From Mycobacterium sp. E3198 (GTDB lineage: Bacteria > Actinomycetota > Actinomycetes > Mycobacteriales > Mycobacteriaceae): a stretch of DNA of 64,000 nt. This document shows positions 39,501 through 47,763 of this stretch, piece by piece (position 1 is the first letter of the stretch; every line of letters begins with the position of its first letter). The position numbers were made by a program, and so were the translations under genes. The notes under the pieces are model-generated. The model ran no database searches. It was not told the origin of the DNA and saw only the letters and a list, made by a program, of their open reading frames with translations. The stretch covers positions 1 to 64,000 of the forward strand of contig NZ_LZIS01000051.1 of NCBI RefSeq assembly GCF_001667015.1, given 5' to 3'.

Positions 39501-41661
39501 CCAGATCCTGCGCGGGTCCGGACAGGACGGTGTTGGCGCCGTTGTAGGCGGCCACCGACAGGCTCGGGAACTCGTCGGTCAGGCTCTCGACGCGCTCGGC
39601 GGCGGCGAAGACCGCGACCATCCGGCCGCCGTCGGGCAGGCTGCCGAACAGGCGGCCACGCTCGGCCATCAGCAGCATGCCGTCCTCGAGGCTGAGCACG
39701 CCCGCGACGCAGGCCGCCGCGTACTGGCCGACGCTGTGGCCCAGCACCACGCCGGGTTCGAAGCCCCATGACTGCCACAGCCGGGCCAGGCCCATTTCCA
39801 CCGCGAACAGGGCGGGCTGGGCGTAGGACGTCTGCCGCAGCGTCTCCTCGCCGTCCGGCCCGTCCGAGTCGAAAATTACGTCGAGCAGCGGCTTTTCGAG
39901 CACATCGGCGACCACCGCCGCGCATCGGGTCAGTGTCTCGGCGAACACCGGCTCGGTCTCGAACAGCTCGCGGGCCATGCCCGCGTACTGGCTACCCTGA
40001 CCGGTGAACAGCCACGCCGTCTTCGGCGTGTCATCGGATGTGCCGCGCACCAGACCGGGCGCCGGGCGGTCGTCCGCGAGCGCGCCGAGCAACTCGCCGG
40101 CGGATTCCTTCGAGTTGACCACCAGTGCGGCGCGGTGCTCGAAGTGCGCCCGCCCCACCCCGGCGGTGAAGCACACATCGGCCAGCGTGGCCTCCGGGTG
40201 GGCGCTCAACCAGCTGCGGTATTGCTCGGCGACCTGCACCAGCGCGGCGGGCGTGCGCGCCGACAGCGGCAGGAGGCAAAACCGCCGGTCCCCGGGCGCC
40301 TCGACCGTCGGCGGGTCGATCCGACCAACCACATCGGGAGCTTCCTCGAGAATGACGTGCGCGTTGGTCCCGGCGAACCCGAACGAGCTGACACCCGCGA
40401 TACGTCGCCGGCCGTTGCGCTCCCACGGCGTGGCCTCCTGCACGACCTGCAGCGCAAGCCGGTCCCAGGGAATGTGCGGCGACGGATTGCGGAAGTGCAG
40501 GTGCGGCGGCAACAACTCGTGCTCGAGCGACAGGATGACCTTGATCACGCCCGCGATCCCGGCGGCGGCTTCCAGGTGCCCGATATTCGTCTTTGCCGAC
40601 CCGATCAACAGGGGCCGGCCCGGCTCGCGACCCTCACCCAGCACCGCGCCAGCGGCCTGCGCTTCGATCGGATCGCCCAGCGACGTCCCCGTCCCGTGCG
40701 CCTCGAGGTATCCGACCTCGCTGGGCGAGACGCCGGCGCGCTTCAGTGCCTCGGCGATAACCCGTTGCTGAGCAACACCGTTCGGCACCGTCAAACCGCC
40801 CGATGCCCCGTCCTGGTTGATCGCGCTGCCCCGGATCACGGCCCGAATGCGGTCACCGTCGCGGAGCGCGTCCTCGAGCCGCTTCACGACGATGACGCCG
40901 CAACCCTCGCCGCGCACGTAGCCGTCCGCAGCCGCATCGAACGTCTTGCACCGGCCGTCGGGCGCCAGCATGTGGGCGTGGGAGAAGGTGATCGTGGTCG
41001 CCGGGGTGAGCATGACGTTCGCGCCGCCGGCCAGCGCGAGGTCACATTCCCCCAGTCGCAGCGCCTGGCAGGCCTGGTGGATCGCCACCAACGACGAGCT
41101 GCACGCCGTGTCGACGGCGACCGATGGTCCCTGCAGCCCCAATCGGTAGCTGATCCGGCCCGCGGCGGCCGCGTTCGACGTCCCGATGGCCATGTAGGCC
41201 TCGATCTCGGGGAAAGTCAGTTCGCCCGACGCCATGCCCAGGTAGTCATGGGTGGCCAGGCCGATGAACACGCCGGTATTGGTGTTCGCCAAAGCCGTTG
41301 GCGCGGTACCCGAATGCTCGACCGCGCGCCACGCCGTCTCCAGCAGGAGCCGGTGCTGCGGGTCCATCAGCCGGACCTCGCGCGTGGACATGCCGAAAAA
41401 CGGCGCGTCGAACCCCGTCACGTCATCGACGAAACCCGCGCGGCGGGTCACCACCTTCCCGGGCGTGTCCGGATCCGGGTCGAAGAATTCGTCGGCGTCC
41501 CACCGATCCTCGGGCACCTCCGATATCGCGTCCCTGCCGTCCCGCAGCACCTGCCAGAACTCGTCCGCGTCCGCCGCGCCCGGAAAGCGGGCCGCGTAAC
41601 CGACGATCGCGAAGCCCGCAGAACCCGATGCCCCCCGCACCGGCTCTTCGGCGGATGTCAT
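30511..41661 (-). CDS. pks: Two-module type I polyketide synthase, probable phleic-acid synthase of the TPP locus
   Basis: A 3716-residue megasynthase. Module 1 is KS (Cys about 186) - AT (GHSVG about 641) - KR (NADPH motif about 1194) - ACP (Ser about 1505). Module 2 is KS (Cys about 1741) - AT (about 2209) - DH (HxxxGxxxxP, His about 2511) - ER (from about 3004) - KR (about 3317) - ACP (Ser about 3626). Both ATs carry HAFH, typical of malonyl-CoA, so the chain is unbranched. There is no thioesterase; an Ala/Pro/Glu-rich tail ends the protein. ATG 41661 follows GGGAGGA. Size, architecture and the divergent papA-mmpL-fadD neighbours match the PKS that makes phleic acids for trehalose polyphleates; product assignment is inference. 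Confidence 0.88.
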   Translation of the reverse strand: MTSAEEPVRGASGSAGFAIVGYAARFPGAADADEFWQVLRDGRDAISEVPEDRWDADEFFDPDPDTPGKVVTRRAGFVDDVTGFDAPFFGMSTREVRLMDPQHRLLLETAWRAVEHSGTAPTALANTNTGVFIGLATHDYLGMASGELTFPEIEAYMAIGTSNAAAAGRISYRLGLQGPSVAVDTACSSSLVAIHQACQALRLGECDLALAGGANVMLTPATTITFSHAHMLAPDGRCKTFDAAADGYVRGEGCGVIVVKRLEDALRDGDRIRAVIRGSAINQDGASGGLTVPNGVAQQRVIAEALKRAGVSPSEVGYLEAHGTGTSLGDPIEAQAAGAVLGEGREPGRPLLIGSAKTNIGHLEAAAGIAGVIKVILSLEHELLPPHLHFRNPSPHIPWDRLALQVVQEATPWERNGRRRIAGVSSFGFAGTNAHVILEEAPDVVGRIDPPTVEAPGDRRFCLLPLSARTPAALVQVAEQYRSWLSAHPEATLADVCFTAGVGRAHFEHRAALVVNSKESAGELLGALADDRPAPGLVRGTSDDTPKTAWLFTGQGSQYAGMARELFETEPVFAETLTRCAAVVADVLEKPLLDVIFDSDGPDGEETLRQTSYAQPALFAVEMGLARLWQSWGFEPGVVLGHSVGQYAAACVAGVLSLEDGMLLMAERGRLFGSLPDGGRMVAVFAAAERVESLTDEFPSLSVAAYNGANTVLSGPAQDLEQAVAGLTADGVRCDWLDTSHAFHSALLDPILDDFEAYANRFEFGSPQRMLVCNRTGAALGRSVKLDGAYWRRHARQPVEFAKSVRTLAELGCKVLLEIGPQPVLTAAALRAWPDTVAAPRAIASLRRNTADRRQITEALADAYVLGHLPDFAVVSGPARKLDLPTYPFQHREYWYRDNRERPNQQQHTAVGSHAVQLLEDGRIEELATLVDGESADEQTLRVLTKLAAQHNRQRRTQSIADARYEIRWEKSTGRGGASEAPDAGTTWLLIGDDADAIAPLIDALTAHSHQHRILGLPVSDADEQRLEATLREAAEDEAVLRILHVAALESDTAPSMRSLLRMQHRILGGTRRLFRAAVAAERRIPIWVVTRGAQRVTDADGVSPDQACLWGFGRAASLEHPQVWGGLADLPGGRDNDVAEWSQLIDQVVTAPLGFTAREDQLAVRDGAIYAPRLVRRTEQPVATPPALRDDATYLVTGGLGSIGLEMAGYLAAHGARQLVLTGRRAPSDAAQGRIAAIREQHGCEVRVVAADVGDMHEVERLLATVHAELPPLAGIVHAAGEIGTTPLRDLDDAEVDRVFAGKVWGAWHLSEAAADLRLDFFLSTSSIASVWGGYGQTAYAAANAFLDGLAWWLRERRVPGISVNFGPWSAGMADAQARARLDQRGVRTLSAADALAGMADIMAAAATQGVVARIGWDRFLPLYQQAGRRAFLAELEREIPESAPAAPLFGPSGKTQLVEQLTNAPVQQRKKLLTDHLRAAVAEVTRVDVAEIREDAGFFDLGMDSLMAVELRRRIEQAVGKEVPATLAMDHPRLSDVVDYLLGDVLGLGEASAQSGRQLASAVTTRTDEPIAIVAVACHFPGATNPEAFWELLSGGVDAISEVPEDRFDIDEFYDPDPEAPGKIYSRFGGFLDEVDGFDPEFFGISPREAIWIDPQQRLMLETAWEGLERAGYAPSALRGSRTGIFVGVGANEYSHLLSANSVDKLEPQFITGNALNAISGRVAFALGLEGPAVAVDTACSSSLVAVHQACQALHSGDCDLALAGGVNVLLSPVTIIAASRARMLSPVGRCKTFDASADGYVRSEGCGILVLKRLSDAVRDGDRVCAVIPSTAVNQDGASSGLTVPNGGAQQRLIGTALARAGLVGGDVDYLEAHGTGTPLGDPIEVQAAAAVYGTARDADRPLLMGSVKTNIGHLESASGVAGLIKVVLSLQHEMLPQSLHFEKPSPHIPWDSLPVRVVDKATPWQANGKPRRAGISSFGFTGTNAHVLIAEAPAQPATPDEYSTGDVFSDVAAASESEAQEEPVALLPLSARSPEALVALAHRHEEWLNAHPKVDIADVCWTAGVGRSHFEHRAALVVDSVQGARELLAELAENRLRPGVVRGECTDRPTTAWLFTGQGSQYPAMARELFDAEPVFAETVTRCAQAVDPMLPRPLLEVLFATDRETAEAVRHTSVAQPALFAVEMGLARLWQSWGVEPDVVLGHSVGQYAAACVAGVFSLEDGARLIAERGRLFGSLPDGGRMVAVFADAKYVEEIAGEFPRVSVAAYNGPNTVLSGPGEDLEQIVARGGNDGIRCTWLETSHAFHSELLEPVLGEFESYAAQFEFAVPTLPLVCNRTGAVLTADTPLDAQYWRRHSRQPVQFAESVRTVAALGCSVLMEIGPQPVLTGAAVQVWPEHLAAPRAIVSLRKGVADRRQIAEALAGAYVSGHRPKFAALHRQPRRKLELPTYPFQRRSFWPKTSGGVPGIDGQGASVSGILGSAKDLASGDCVYTSRLSVKSQPWLSDHVIYGTVVVPGATYAAMALAAVGPPGRVQDVFFYEPIILPEKASREVQLTLHPLEDGDGWSFRVHSRPYGARDAEWSLNADGTVVTGVGAEPARDPVGATDPVDAAIERMNRMRPQELFDTFADMELAWGPNWSGSLKSLWLGEGEAIGDITVGDELAEHLGTEPMHPVLLDLCTGVAFPAFPALLAAEQGVSDLFLPLRYGAVELREKMPRRFYCRAKWHTSGLDSETQVFDLDFLDRDGRRLGGIREFTVKRAPREALLRGLGGDATRLLYALGWHEVPPPAPSGEVDGATTALGTWLVAGFGELAAHVPGCIPFDRGPESESLGQLLAQAQERGMPFSGVVWRAAGPSADESSAESVARLQTEIADLLSAVHTLQADGAPKLPGGLWIITERAVATESGEAVDPVQAALWGLGRTIVNEEPALRCRMIDCDGSEQAVRSLAGLLGEPFDEPELAVRQGKFLASRLLQWSRSGHLAIPRSTDYVLAPTERGAIDNLRLTEAEVSPPDDGYVQVRVEAAGLNFRDVLNVLGLYPGDPGPIGGDFAGVVTQVGGGVAGLEVGQRVYGFMQGAFSSRFNVPAQLLAPIPARVSAVDAATIPAAALTARLAFDWAQLKPGDRVLIHAASGGVGLAAIQMAQQHGATVFATASTYKRATLRRLGVEHVYDSRTTDFADQILADTDGAGVDVVLNSLTNEGFVEATVRATAQNGRFAEIAKRDIWTPEQMAAARPDIAYEIVALDTVTFQEPERIRGLLGEVSAGLADGEWAPLPAEIYPLTEARTAFRRMQQARHIGKIVLQMPNPLQPRGDRSYLITGGLGAIGLHTASYLAQLGAGDIVLTSRRAPDADAQRAIEDIAERYRCRIHTFAADAGEESEVEQLLERIRAELPPLAGVVHLAGVLDDALLSQQDLERFRTTLAPKAFGACYLDRLTKGDELDFFIVSSSVSSLLGSPGQANYSAANALLDGLVARRQAQGLPATGINFGPWAKGGMASSEAARANIGAQGLIPLEPSAALGALAEAVANGTAQATVIKANWQRAAKVLGSSRPPILDLVLPSAATEAAGDSELLRQLQEIPVAQRAVFITEFLQREVQGFLRLAQPPAATSRFLDLGTDSLMAVELRNRLHSQFGGAFTINATAVFDYPTIGGLAEYLAGQLPEADSEAGAVESVAAPEDPSPQSVAGPEPDESGGSVADVEPGDDLGRA

Positions 41662-42095
41662 GCGGTTTTCCTCCCTGTGTCCATCGGAAGATTCGATGCC
41701 CGCGCCCTTGCGGCGCCGTGGCCGTGGTTGCTCCGAACCACGCGCTCGGCCGCTCACTGCACGCACCCAGGAACAGACCTGGCGGAAGTCCCCCCGGCGT
41801 ACTGGCTCCAGCGACCGTCGTGGCGAATGTACACATGCCGAACCGGTTGCCGCAGCCGAATCACCTCCGACCGCAAGTATGCCAACTGTGGCTTGTTCCG
41901 GCGGCGCATCGCGCAAGTATGGTCGGGGCGTGCCGACCGGCTCGTGTCCCACGCCGGGGCGGTCGTCACTACCGTGCCGGCCCGCCTTCGCGTTGGGGAC
42001 GCGTCGGCTCATACCGCCGACGGTGCCCGCCGAGAGGGTTATCTTGGGTGTCGCTAGCAGCGGCCGAACCAGCCGCGCCAACCGGGGAGAAAATA
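41662..42095. promoter_or_regulatory. Divergent pks / papA control region
   Basis: This 434-bp gap contains no credible gene. A TATCTT hexamer at 42040-42045 could be the papA -10, giving a leader of about 45 bases. CGCAAGTATG occurs twice in the same orientation (GCAAGTAT at 41873-41880 and 41913-41920), exactly 40 bp apart, which would place two bound proteins on the same face of the helix. The region must carry both promoters of the glycolipid locus. No known regulator motif was recognised. Confidence 0.5.
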
Positions 42096-43517
42096 TTGCG
42101 AATCGGGAAGATCACGATCGGCTCGCTGGGCGAGTGGGAGCCGATTCCAGGATCAGTCATTTCCTGGCACCCGACGACCACGGCCGCCGAGAAGGTCCGG
42201 CAGGCGCCCGTCAGTTCCGTGCCGGTCAGCTACATGCAGGGCCAGCATCTTCGTAATTACGTCGAGCGGACGGGCGCGGGGCTGGACTTCTCCCGGCAGA
42301 TCATCGCCACCTGTGAAGTGCCCGGCCAATGCGATATCTCCGCCATGGATCACGCCGTCAACGCCTACCTGCGCCGGCATGACACATTCCGCAGCTGGTT
42401 CGAACACACCGGCAACGGGGAGTTCGTCAGGCACACCCTGACGGATCCCGCCGATATTGAATTCACGGCGATCGATCACGGCCCGATGGACGTCGACGAA
42501 ATACGCGCTCACGTCGTGGCCATACCGAACCCATTGGAATGGGGCTGCTTCACCTTCGGGATCGTCCAAGGCGAAAACCATTTCACCTTCTTCGCCGCCA
42601 TGGATCACGTGCACGGGGACGCCACGCTGATCGGCACGACGATGCTCGAGGCCAACGGAATGTACGCGGCGCTGAGCGGGGGCGGCGATCCGCTCGCACT
42701 CCCCGATGCCGGCAGCTTCAACGATTTCTGCGCCCGCGAGCGCCAGTACACGTCGTCGCTGACGGTGGATTCGCCCGGGGTGCGCGCGTGGATTGACTTC
42801 GCGGAAAACAACAACGGCGGCTTTCCCGAATTCCCCCTCCCGCTGGGTGACCCGTCGGAGCCGAGCGACAGCAACCTGATCTCCGAATTCCTGATGGATC
42901 CGGCGCAGACGGAGCGCTTCGAAGCCGCCTGCGGAGCTGTCGGTGCACGCTTCGTCGGCGGCTTGTTCGCCTGCTTCGCGCTGGTCGAGCACGAGTTTAC
43001 GGGCGCTCTGACCTACTACGGCCTGACTCCCCGGGACACCCGCAGGACTTCCGACAACTTCATGACGCAGGGCTGGTTCACCGGCCTCGTCCCGATCACC
43101 GTGCCGATCGCCGCGGCCTCCTTCGGCGAGGCCGCATGGGCGGCGCAGTCGTCGTTCGATTCCGGTCTGCACCTGGCGAAGGTGCCGTATTACCGGGTAC
43201 TGGAATTGGCGCCGTGGCTGAACTGGCCGGAGCCGAACTTTCCGGTGTCCAACTTCCTGCACGGCGGCGCGGCTCCCCTCAACGCCGTGCTGGCGGCGGC
43301 CGACCTCGGTTATGCGAACAATCTCGGGATCTACTCCGACGGCCGCTATTCGTATCAGCTGACCATTTACGTATTCCGGTACGGCGAGGGCACCGCAATG
43401 GCGATCATGTATCCGGACAACCCGATCGCCCAGAAATCAGTGACCCGCTATATGGAAGCGATGAAGTCCGTGTGCGCGCGGGTCGCCGCCAGCGGGCATT
43501 GGGGACGCGTTGCGTAG
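42096..43517 (+). CDS. papA3: PapA-type acyltransferase (PapA3-like) for trehalose acylation
   Basis: A 473-residue condensation-fold acyltransferase close to the Mtb PapA1/PapA3 group (RIGKITIGSLGEWEPIPG opening, WIDFAENNNGGFPEFPLPLGDPS). The PapA motif HX3DX14Y is exact: His171, Asp175, Tyr190. These enzymes move acyl chains from CoA or a PKS carrier onto trehalose. The start is TTG 42096 with GGGGAG ahead; upstream in-frame codons are not conserved-looking. It heads papA-mmpL-PE/PPE-fadD. The suffix 3 follows TPP-locus usage and is less certain than the family. Confidence 0.88.
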   Translation: MRIGKITIGSLGEWEPIPGSVISWHPTTTAAEKVRQAPVSSVPVSYMQGQHLRNYVERTGAGLDFSRQIIATCEVPGQCDISAMDHAVNAYLRRHDTFRSWFEHTGNGEFVRHTLTDPADIEFTAIDHGPMDVDEIRAHVVAIPNPLEWGCFTFGIVQGENHFTFFAAMDHVHGDATLIGTTMLEANGMYAALSGGGDPLALPDAGSFNDFCARERQYTSSLTVDSPGVRAWIDFAENNNGGFPEFPLPLGDPSEPSDSNLISEFLMDPAQTERFEAACGAVGARFVGGLFACFALVEHEFTGALTYYGLTPRDTRRTSDNFMTQGWFTGLVPITVPIAAASFGEAAWAAQSSFDSGLHLAKVPYYRVLELAPWLNWPEPNFPVSNFLHGGAAPLNAVLAAADLGYANNLGIYSDGRYSYQLTIYVFRYGEGTAMAIMYPDNPIAQKSVTRYMEAMKSVCARVAASGHWGRVA

Positions 43518-43574
43518 CGCGGGGTAATCCGGTGGCTCGTGACGCGGAATTGCACGGTTCGAGGTGAGGGCGAA

Positions 43575-46559
43575 ATGCGACGGCTAGCCGATTTTGTGGT
43601 GCGTTGGCCCAGGGTAGTGATCGGGCTGTGGGTCGCGGTTGCGGTCGCCCTGCCGCTGGCCCTCCCCTCGCTGGGCGAGATGGCCCAGAAGCATCCGCTG
43701 GCCATCCTGCCCAGCGACGCACCGTCGAACGTCACCGCCCGCAAGATGACCCAGGCGTTTCACGAATCGGGCACCGAGGACCTCATGCTGGTAGTCCTGA
43801 CCAACGACAAGGGGCTGGGGCCCGACGACGAAGCCGTGTACCGCAAACTCGTCGACGCGCTGCACCGGGACCCGCGGGACGTCGTGATGGTGCAGGATTT
43901 CGTCACCACGCCACCCCTGCGTCAGGTCGTGACCAGCGCGGACCACAAGGCCTGGGTCCTGCCGGTCGGCGTCGCGGGCGAATTGGGCACGCCGCGGTCC
44001 TACGACGCTTTCAACCGGATCAGCGACATCGTCAAACACACGGTCGCGGGAACGCCCCTGACGGCTAACGTCACCGGCCCCGCGGCGACGGTCGCCGACC
44101 TGACCGTGGCGGGCCAGCGGGACCGGCTTCCCATCGAGCTGGCGATCGGCGTCCTGGTGCTCATCGTCCTGCTGGTGGTCTACCGCAGCGCCGTCACCAT
44201 GCTGCTGCCGCTGATGACGATCGGGGTCTCCCTGGTGATCGCACAGGCGGTGGTGGCGGGATATTCGCAGCTGACGGGCTCGGGCGTCTCGAATCAGTCC
44301 ATGGTGTTCCTGAGCGCGATCATGGCCGGCGCCGGGACGGACTACGCGGTCTTTCTCATCAGCCGCTATCACGACTATCGGCGCTCGGGCGCGGATTCCG
44401 ACGACGCGGTCAGGCGAGCGATGAGCTCGATCGGGAAAGTCATCGCCGCGTCGGCCACCACCGTGGGAATCACCTTCCTGCTCATCAGCTTCGCCCGGAT
44501 GGGAGTTTTCAAGACGGTCGGGGCGTCGGCGGCGATCGGGATCGGCGTGGCATTCCTTGCCGCGGTGACGCTGCTGCCGGCGATTCTGATGCTCGCCGGG
44601 CGGCGCGGCTGGGTCAAGCCGCGGCGCGAACTCACCGCTCGGTTCTGGCGGCGTTCCGGCGTGCGGATCGTGCGCCGGCCGAGGGCCCATCTGGTCGCCA
44701 GCCTGCTCGTGTTGATCATCCTGGCCAGCTGCGCCGGCTTGGTGCGCTACAACTACGACGATCGCAAGGCGCTGGGGCCGTCCGCGCCCAGCTCGGTCGG
44801 GTACGCCGCGCTGGACCGCCATTTCAACGTGAATCAGTCCATCCCGGAGTACATCCTCGTCCAATCCCCGCGTGACCTGCGCACCCCGCAGGCCCTCGCG
44901 GACCTCGAGCAGATGGCCGCCCGCGTCAGCCAGCTGCCGAATGTCGCCGCCGTCAGCGGCATCACCCGTCCCACCGGGACCGTCCCGGAGCAATTCCGGG
45001 CCACCTATCAGGCCGGCGCCATCGGCACCATGCTGGCCGGCGGCTCCAACCTGATCAACGACCACACCGCCGACCTCAACAGGCTGGTCGACGGCGCCGG
45101 CACGCTGGCCAACAGCCTCCGCGAGGTCCGCGGCCAGGTCACCCAGCTCACCGCCAGCGTGCAGGAGCTCGAGAACGCCTTCTCGTCGACGAAGAACCAG
45201 TACAGCGGCGACACGCTGGTCAAAGAGGTCGACCTCGCGGCCCAACTCGTCGACCACGTCAACGCGCTCAGCAACGCCATGGGCTGGAACTTCACGGCCG
45301 CCAAGAACATGTTCGCCTGGATGGGCCCGGTGCTGACGGCGCTGCAGGGCAACCCGGTCTGCGATGCCGATCCGTCGTGCAGCGCCACCCGCGGGACGTT
45401 CGAGCAGCTCACCGGCGGGCGCGACCAGGCAGACCTCGACGCGATCAACGACTTGTCCCACCAGCTGCAGGAATTCCAGGACAAGCGGGCGCTGAGAGCG
45501 TCGACGGACCGCCTGCGCGCCGCCCTGACGAAGTTCACCACCGTGCTGCATTCCCTGGGAATCGACCAGCCCGGCGGCCTGCAGGCCAACCTGAACAGCC
45601 TGCAAAATGGCGCCGACCGGTTCGCCGGTGGCAGCCGGCAGGTGGCCGACGCGGTGGCCCAGCTCGTCGACCAGGTCAAACAGCTCGGGGCGGGCCTCAG
45701 CGAATCGGCGGCGTTCCTGTTGTCGCTGAAACAGGACGCGGCACAACCGGCGATGGCCGGCTTCAACATCCCGGCGCAGCTGCTGCACCTGAAGGAGTTC
45801 CAGCAGGCCGCCAAGGCGTTCATTTCGCCGGACGGACACTCGGTGCGGTACCTGGTGCAAACCAAACTCAACCCGTTCAGCACCGAAGCCATGGATCAGG
45901 TCAACGCGATCAGTGCGACGGCCCGGGGCGCCCAACCGAATACCTCGCTGTCGGATGCCACGGTATCGATGGCGGGATACACCGTCGGCCTGAAAGACAC
46001 CCGCGACTACTACCAGCACGACATCCGGTTCATCATCGCGGTGACGCTGCTCGTCGTGCTGCTGACCTTGATCGCGCTGCTTCGTGCGATCGTCGCGCCC
46101 CTGTATCTGGTTGCCTCCGTGGTCATTTCGTTCTTGTCGGCGGTCGGCATCGGCGTTTTGGTGTTTCAAATGCTGCTCGGCCAGCAATTGCATTGGAGCG
46201 TGCCGCCGCTGGCATTCGTGGTGTTGGTCGCGGTGGGAGCCGACTACAACATGCTGCTCGTCTCGCGCATGCGTGACGAATCTCCGCGCAGCATGCGGTA
46301 CGGCATCATCCGCACGCTGGGCTCGACGGGCGGCGTGATCACTGCCGCGGGACTGATCTTCGCCGCGTCGATGGGCGGTCTGTTGTTCTCCAGCATCGGT
46401 ACCGTGGTCCAGGGAGGCTTCGTGATCGGCGTGGGAATCCTGCTGGACACCTTCTTGGTGCGCACCATCACGGTTCCCGCCGTCGCCGCACTGGTCGGCC
46501 GGGCGAACTGGTGGCCGTCGCGGGCGTCCGGCCGCAACCCGGCGGGCGCGCACCCATGA
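43575..46559 (+). CDS. mmpL10: MmpL-family lipid transporter (MmpL10-like)
   Basis: A 994-residue RND-type transporter with about twelve transmembrane segments in two groups, each preceded by a large periplasmic domain. The second periplasmic domain is long and helical ([16 protein letters not shown] onward), likely a coiled hairpin. The proton-relay pairs are visible as GTDYAVFL and GADYNMLL. It should move the acylated trehalose precursor across the membrane, as MmpL8 and MmpL10 do for related glycolipids. ATG 43575 gives the [15 protein letters not shown] start typical of the family. It lies 57 bp after papA. Confidence 0.9.
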   Translation: MRRLADFVVRWPRVVIGLWVAVAVALPLALPSLGEMAQKHPLAILPSDAPSNVTARKMTQAFHESGTEDLMLVVLTNDKGLGPDDEAVYRKLVDALHRDPRDVVMVQDFVTTPPLRQVVTSADHKAWVLPVGVAGELGTPRSYDAFNRISDIVKHTVAGTPLTANVTGPAATVADLTVAGQRDRLPIELAIGVLVLIVLLVVYRSAVTMLLPLMTIGVSLVIAQAVVAGYSQLTGSGVSNQSMVFLSAIMAGAGTDYAVFLISRYHDYRRSGADSDDAVRRAMSSIGKVIAASATTVGITFLLISFARMGVFKTVGASAAIGIGVAFLAAVTLLPAILMLAGRRGWVKPRRELTARFWRRSGVRIVRRPRAHLVASLLVLIILASCAGLVRYNYDDRKALGPSAPSSVGYAALDRHFNVNQSIPEYILVQSPRDLRTPQALADLEQMAARVSQLPNVAAVSGITRPTGTVPEQFRATYQAGAIGTMLAGGSNLINDHTADLNRLVDGAGTLANSLREVRGQVTQLTASVQELENAFSSTKNQYSGDTLVKEVDLAAQLVDHVNALSNAMGWNFTAAKNMFAWMGPVLTALQGNPVCDADPSCSATRGTFEQLTGGRDQADLDAINDLSHQLQEFQDKRALRASTDRLRAALTKFTTVLHSLGIDQPGGLQANLNSLQNGADRFAGGSRQVADAVAQLVDQVKQLGAGLSESAAFLLSLKQDAAQPAMAGFNIPAQLLHLKEFQQAAKAFISPDGHSVRYLVQTKLNPFSTEAMDQVNAISATARGAQPNTSLSDATVSMAGYTVGLKDTRDYYQHDIRFIIAVTLLVVLLTLIALLRAIVAPLYLVASVVISFLSAVGIGVLVFQMLLGQQLHWSVPPLAFVVLVAVGADYNMLLVSRMRDESPRSMRYGIIRTLGSTGGVITAAGLIFAASMGGLLFSSIGTVVQGGFVIGVGILLDTFLVRTITVPAVAALVGRANWWPSRASGRNPAGAHP

Positions 46560-46599
46560 CGTATGTGAGACTAGGGAAGCCGAGGGGTCAGGGGTAGGG

Positions 46600-47730
46600 A
46601 TGAGGAAACTACTCGCAGGAGTGACTGCGCTGGTAACTGTCGGCGCCACAGGGTATTTCGGCACCGGTAAGGTTTCCGCCGACGACACGCCGATCGGCGG
46701 CCCGCCGACACCGGGGGCGCCCGGCGACCAGACCGCTTTCGCCCTCGGCGGCGCCCATGTGCTCGGCATCCCCTACGACGAATACATCCGCCAGGAGGGC
46801 GCCCAATGGTTCCCCGGCCAGCAGCGCGAGATCATCAACTACCCGGCGGGGCAGGTTCAGGGCCACGTGCTCGGGCGGCTCTTCCCGGGTATCGGCAAAG
46901 TCGGCGATGAGATCCTCCCGGGCCTCGGCCTGGACGGCCCCAGCGTCGGCGAGTCGGTCGACACGGGAGTGGACAACCTGGTCGCCGCGATCAAGACCGG
47001 GCGCCCGGGCACGGCGATCGGCCTGTCCGAGGGCGGGTTCGTGGTCGACGGCGCGCAGGCCCGCCTGGCGACCGACCCCACCGCTCCCCCGCCGAACACG
47101 CTGAACTTCGCCACCTTCGGCGACCCGATCGGGCATCACGCCTTCGGCCAGAGCTTCCTGACCGCCATGTTCCCAGTAGGCAGCACCGTTCCCGCGCTCG
47201 ACTACACGATGCCGCCGCCCTATGAGAGCCAGTACGACACCGACAGGTTCGTGGCCGCCTACGACTCGATCGCGGACTTCCCCGACCGGCCCGACAACAT
47301 GTTCGCCTTCGCCAACACGCTGATGGGTCTCGCCACCGGTCACACCGCGGTCGCCTTCACCAACCGCAGCATGGTGCCGCCGCAGAACATCCGGACGACG
47401 ATCAACTCCCGGGGCGCGAAGGACACCACGATCATGGTCCCGGAGAAGCACCTTCCGCTGGTCATGCCGCTGAAGTACATCGGGATCCCGGAAGACACGC
47501 TGAACAAACTCGACGCGATCCTGATTCCCCGGGTGAACGCCGGCTATTCGCGAAACGACGACCCGTCGACCGCTCCGGTTCAGGTGGACCCGGTGCACGG
47601 CTTCGACCCGGCGGAAGTCACCGCGCCGGCCAACCAGGCGACGTTCGGCGGCGGCGCCGACCCGTTCTCACAGATCCTTGCCGGCGCCATGTCTGTGTTG
47701 TCGCATGGCCCGGGACGGGCCGACCACTGA
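46600..47730 (+). CDS. Secreted PE-PPE-domain serine hydrolase, Chp-like acyltransferase
   Basis: A 376-residue protein with an N-terminal signal or anchor ([21 protein letters not shown]) and an alpha/beta-hydrolase PE-PPE domain. The nucleophile elbow GLSEGG places the catalytic Ser at 143. Relatives Chp1 and Chp2 in Mtb complete sulfolipid and polyacyltrehalose by transferring acyl chains between glycolipids outside the membrane. The TPP locus has an equivalent gene. It therefore probably makes the fully acylated product after export by the adjacent MmpL. It is not a PE or PPE protein itself; only the C-terminal catalytic domain family is shared. Confidence 0.85.
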   Translation: MRKLLAGVTALVTVGATGYFGTGKVSADDTPIGGPPTPGAPGDQTAFALGGAHVLGIPYDEYIRQEGAQWFPGQQREIINYPAGQVQGHVLGRLFPGIGKVGDEILPGLGLDGPSVGESVDTGVDNLVAAIKTGRPGTAIGLSEGGFVVDGAQARLATDPTAPPPNTLNFATFGDPIGHHAFGQSFLTAMFPVGSTVPALDYTMPPPYESQYDTDRFVAAYDSIADFPDRPDNMFAFANTLMGLATGHTAVAFTNRSMVPPQNIRTTINSRGAKDTTIMVPEKHLPLVMPLKYIGIPEDTLNKLDAILIPRVNAGYSRNDDPSTAPVQVDPVHGFDPAEVTAPANQATFGGGADPFSQILAGAMSVLSHGPGRADH

Positions 47731-47763
47731 CGCGACGCGTCGGACAAACCAGACGGATCTAAT

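Noticed and set aside
41662..42081. A 140-residue N-terminal extension of the PKS
   Set aside because: The ATG at 41661 has a strong Shine-Dalgarno and begins just before the KS domain. The extension reads as untranslated promoter DNA.
43584..46769. A 1061-codon open frame on the minus strand
   Set aside because: It is the shadow of mmpL10; the translation is rich in Arg, His, Gln and Asp with no membrane segments or motifs.
46600..47730. Calling this a PE or PPE family protein
   Set aside because: It lacks the N-terminal Pro-Glu or Pro-Pro-Glu domain and shares only the PE-PPE hydrolase domain.
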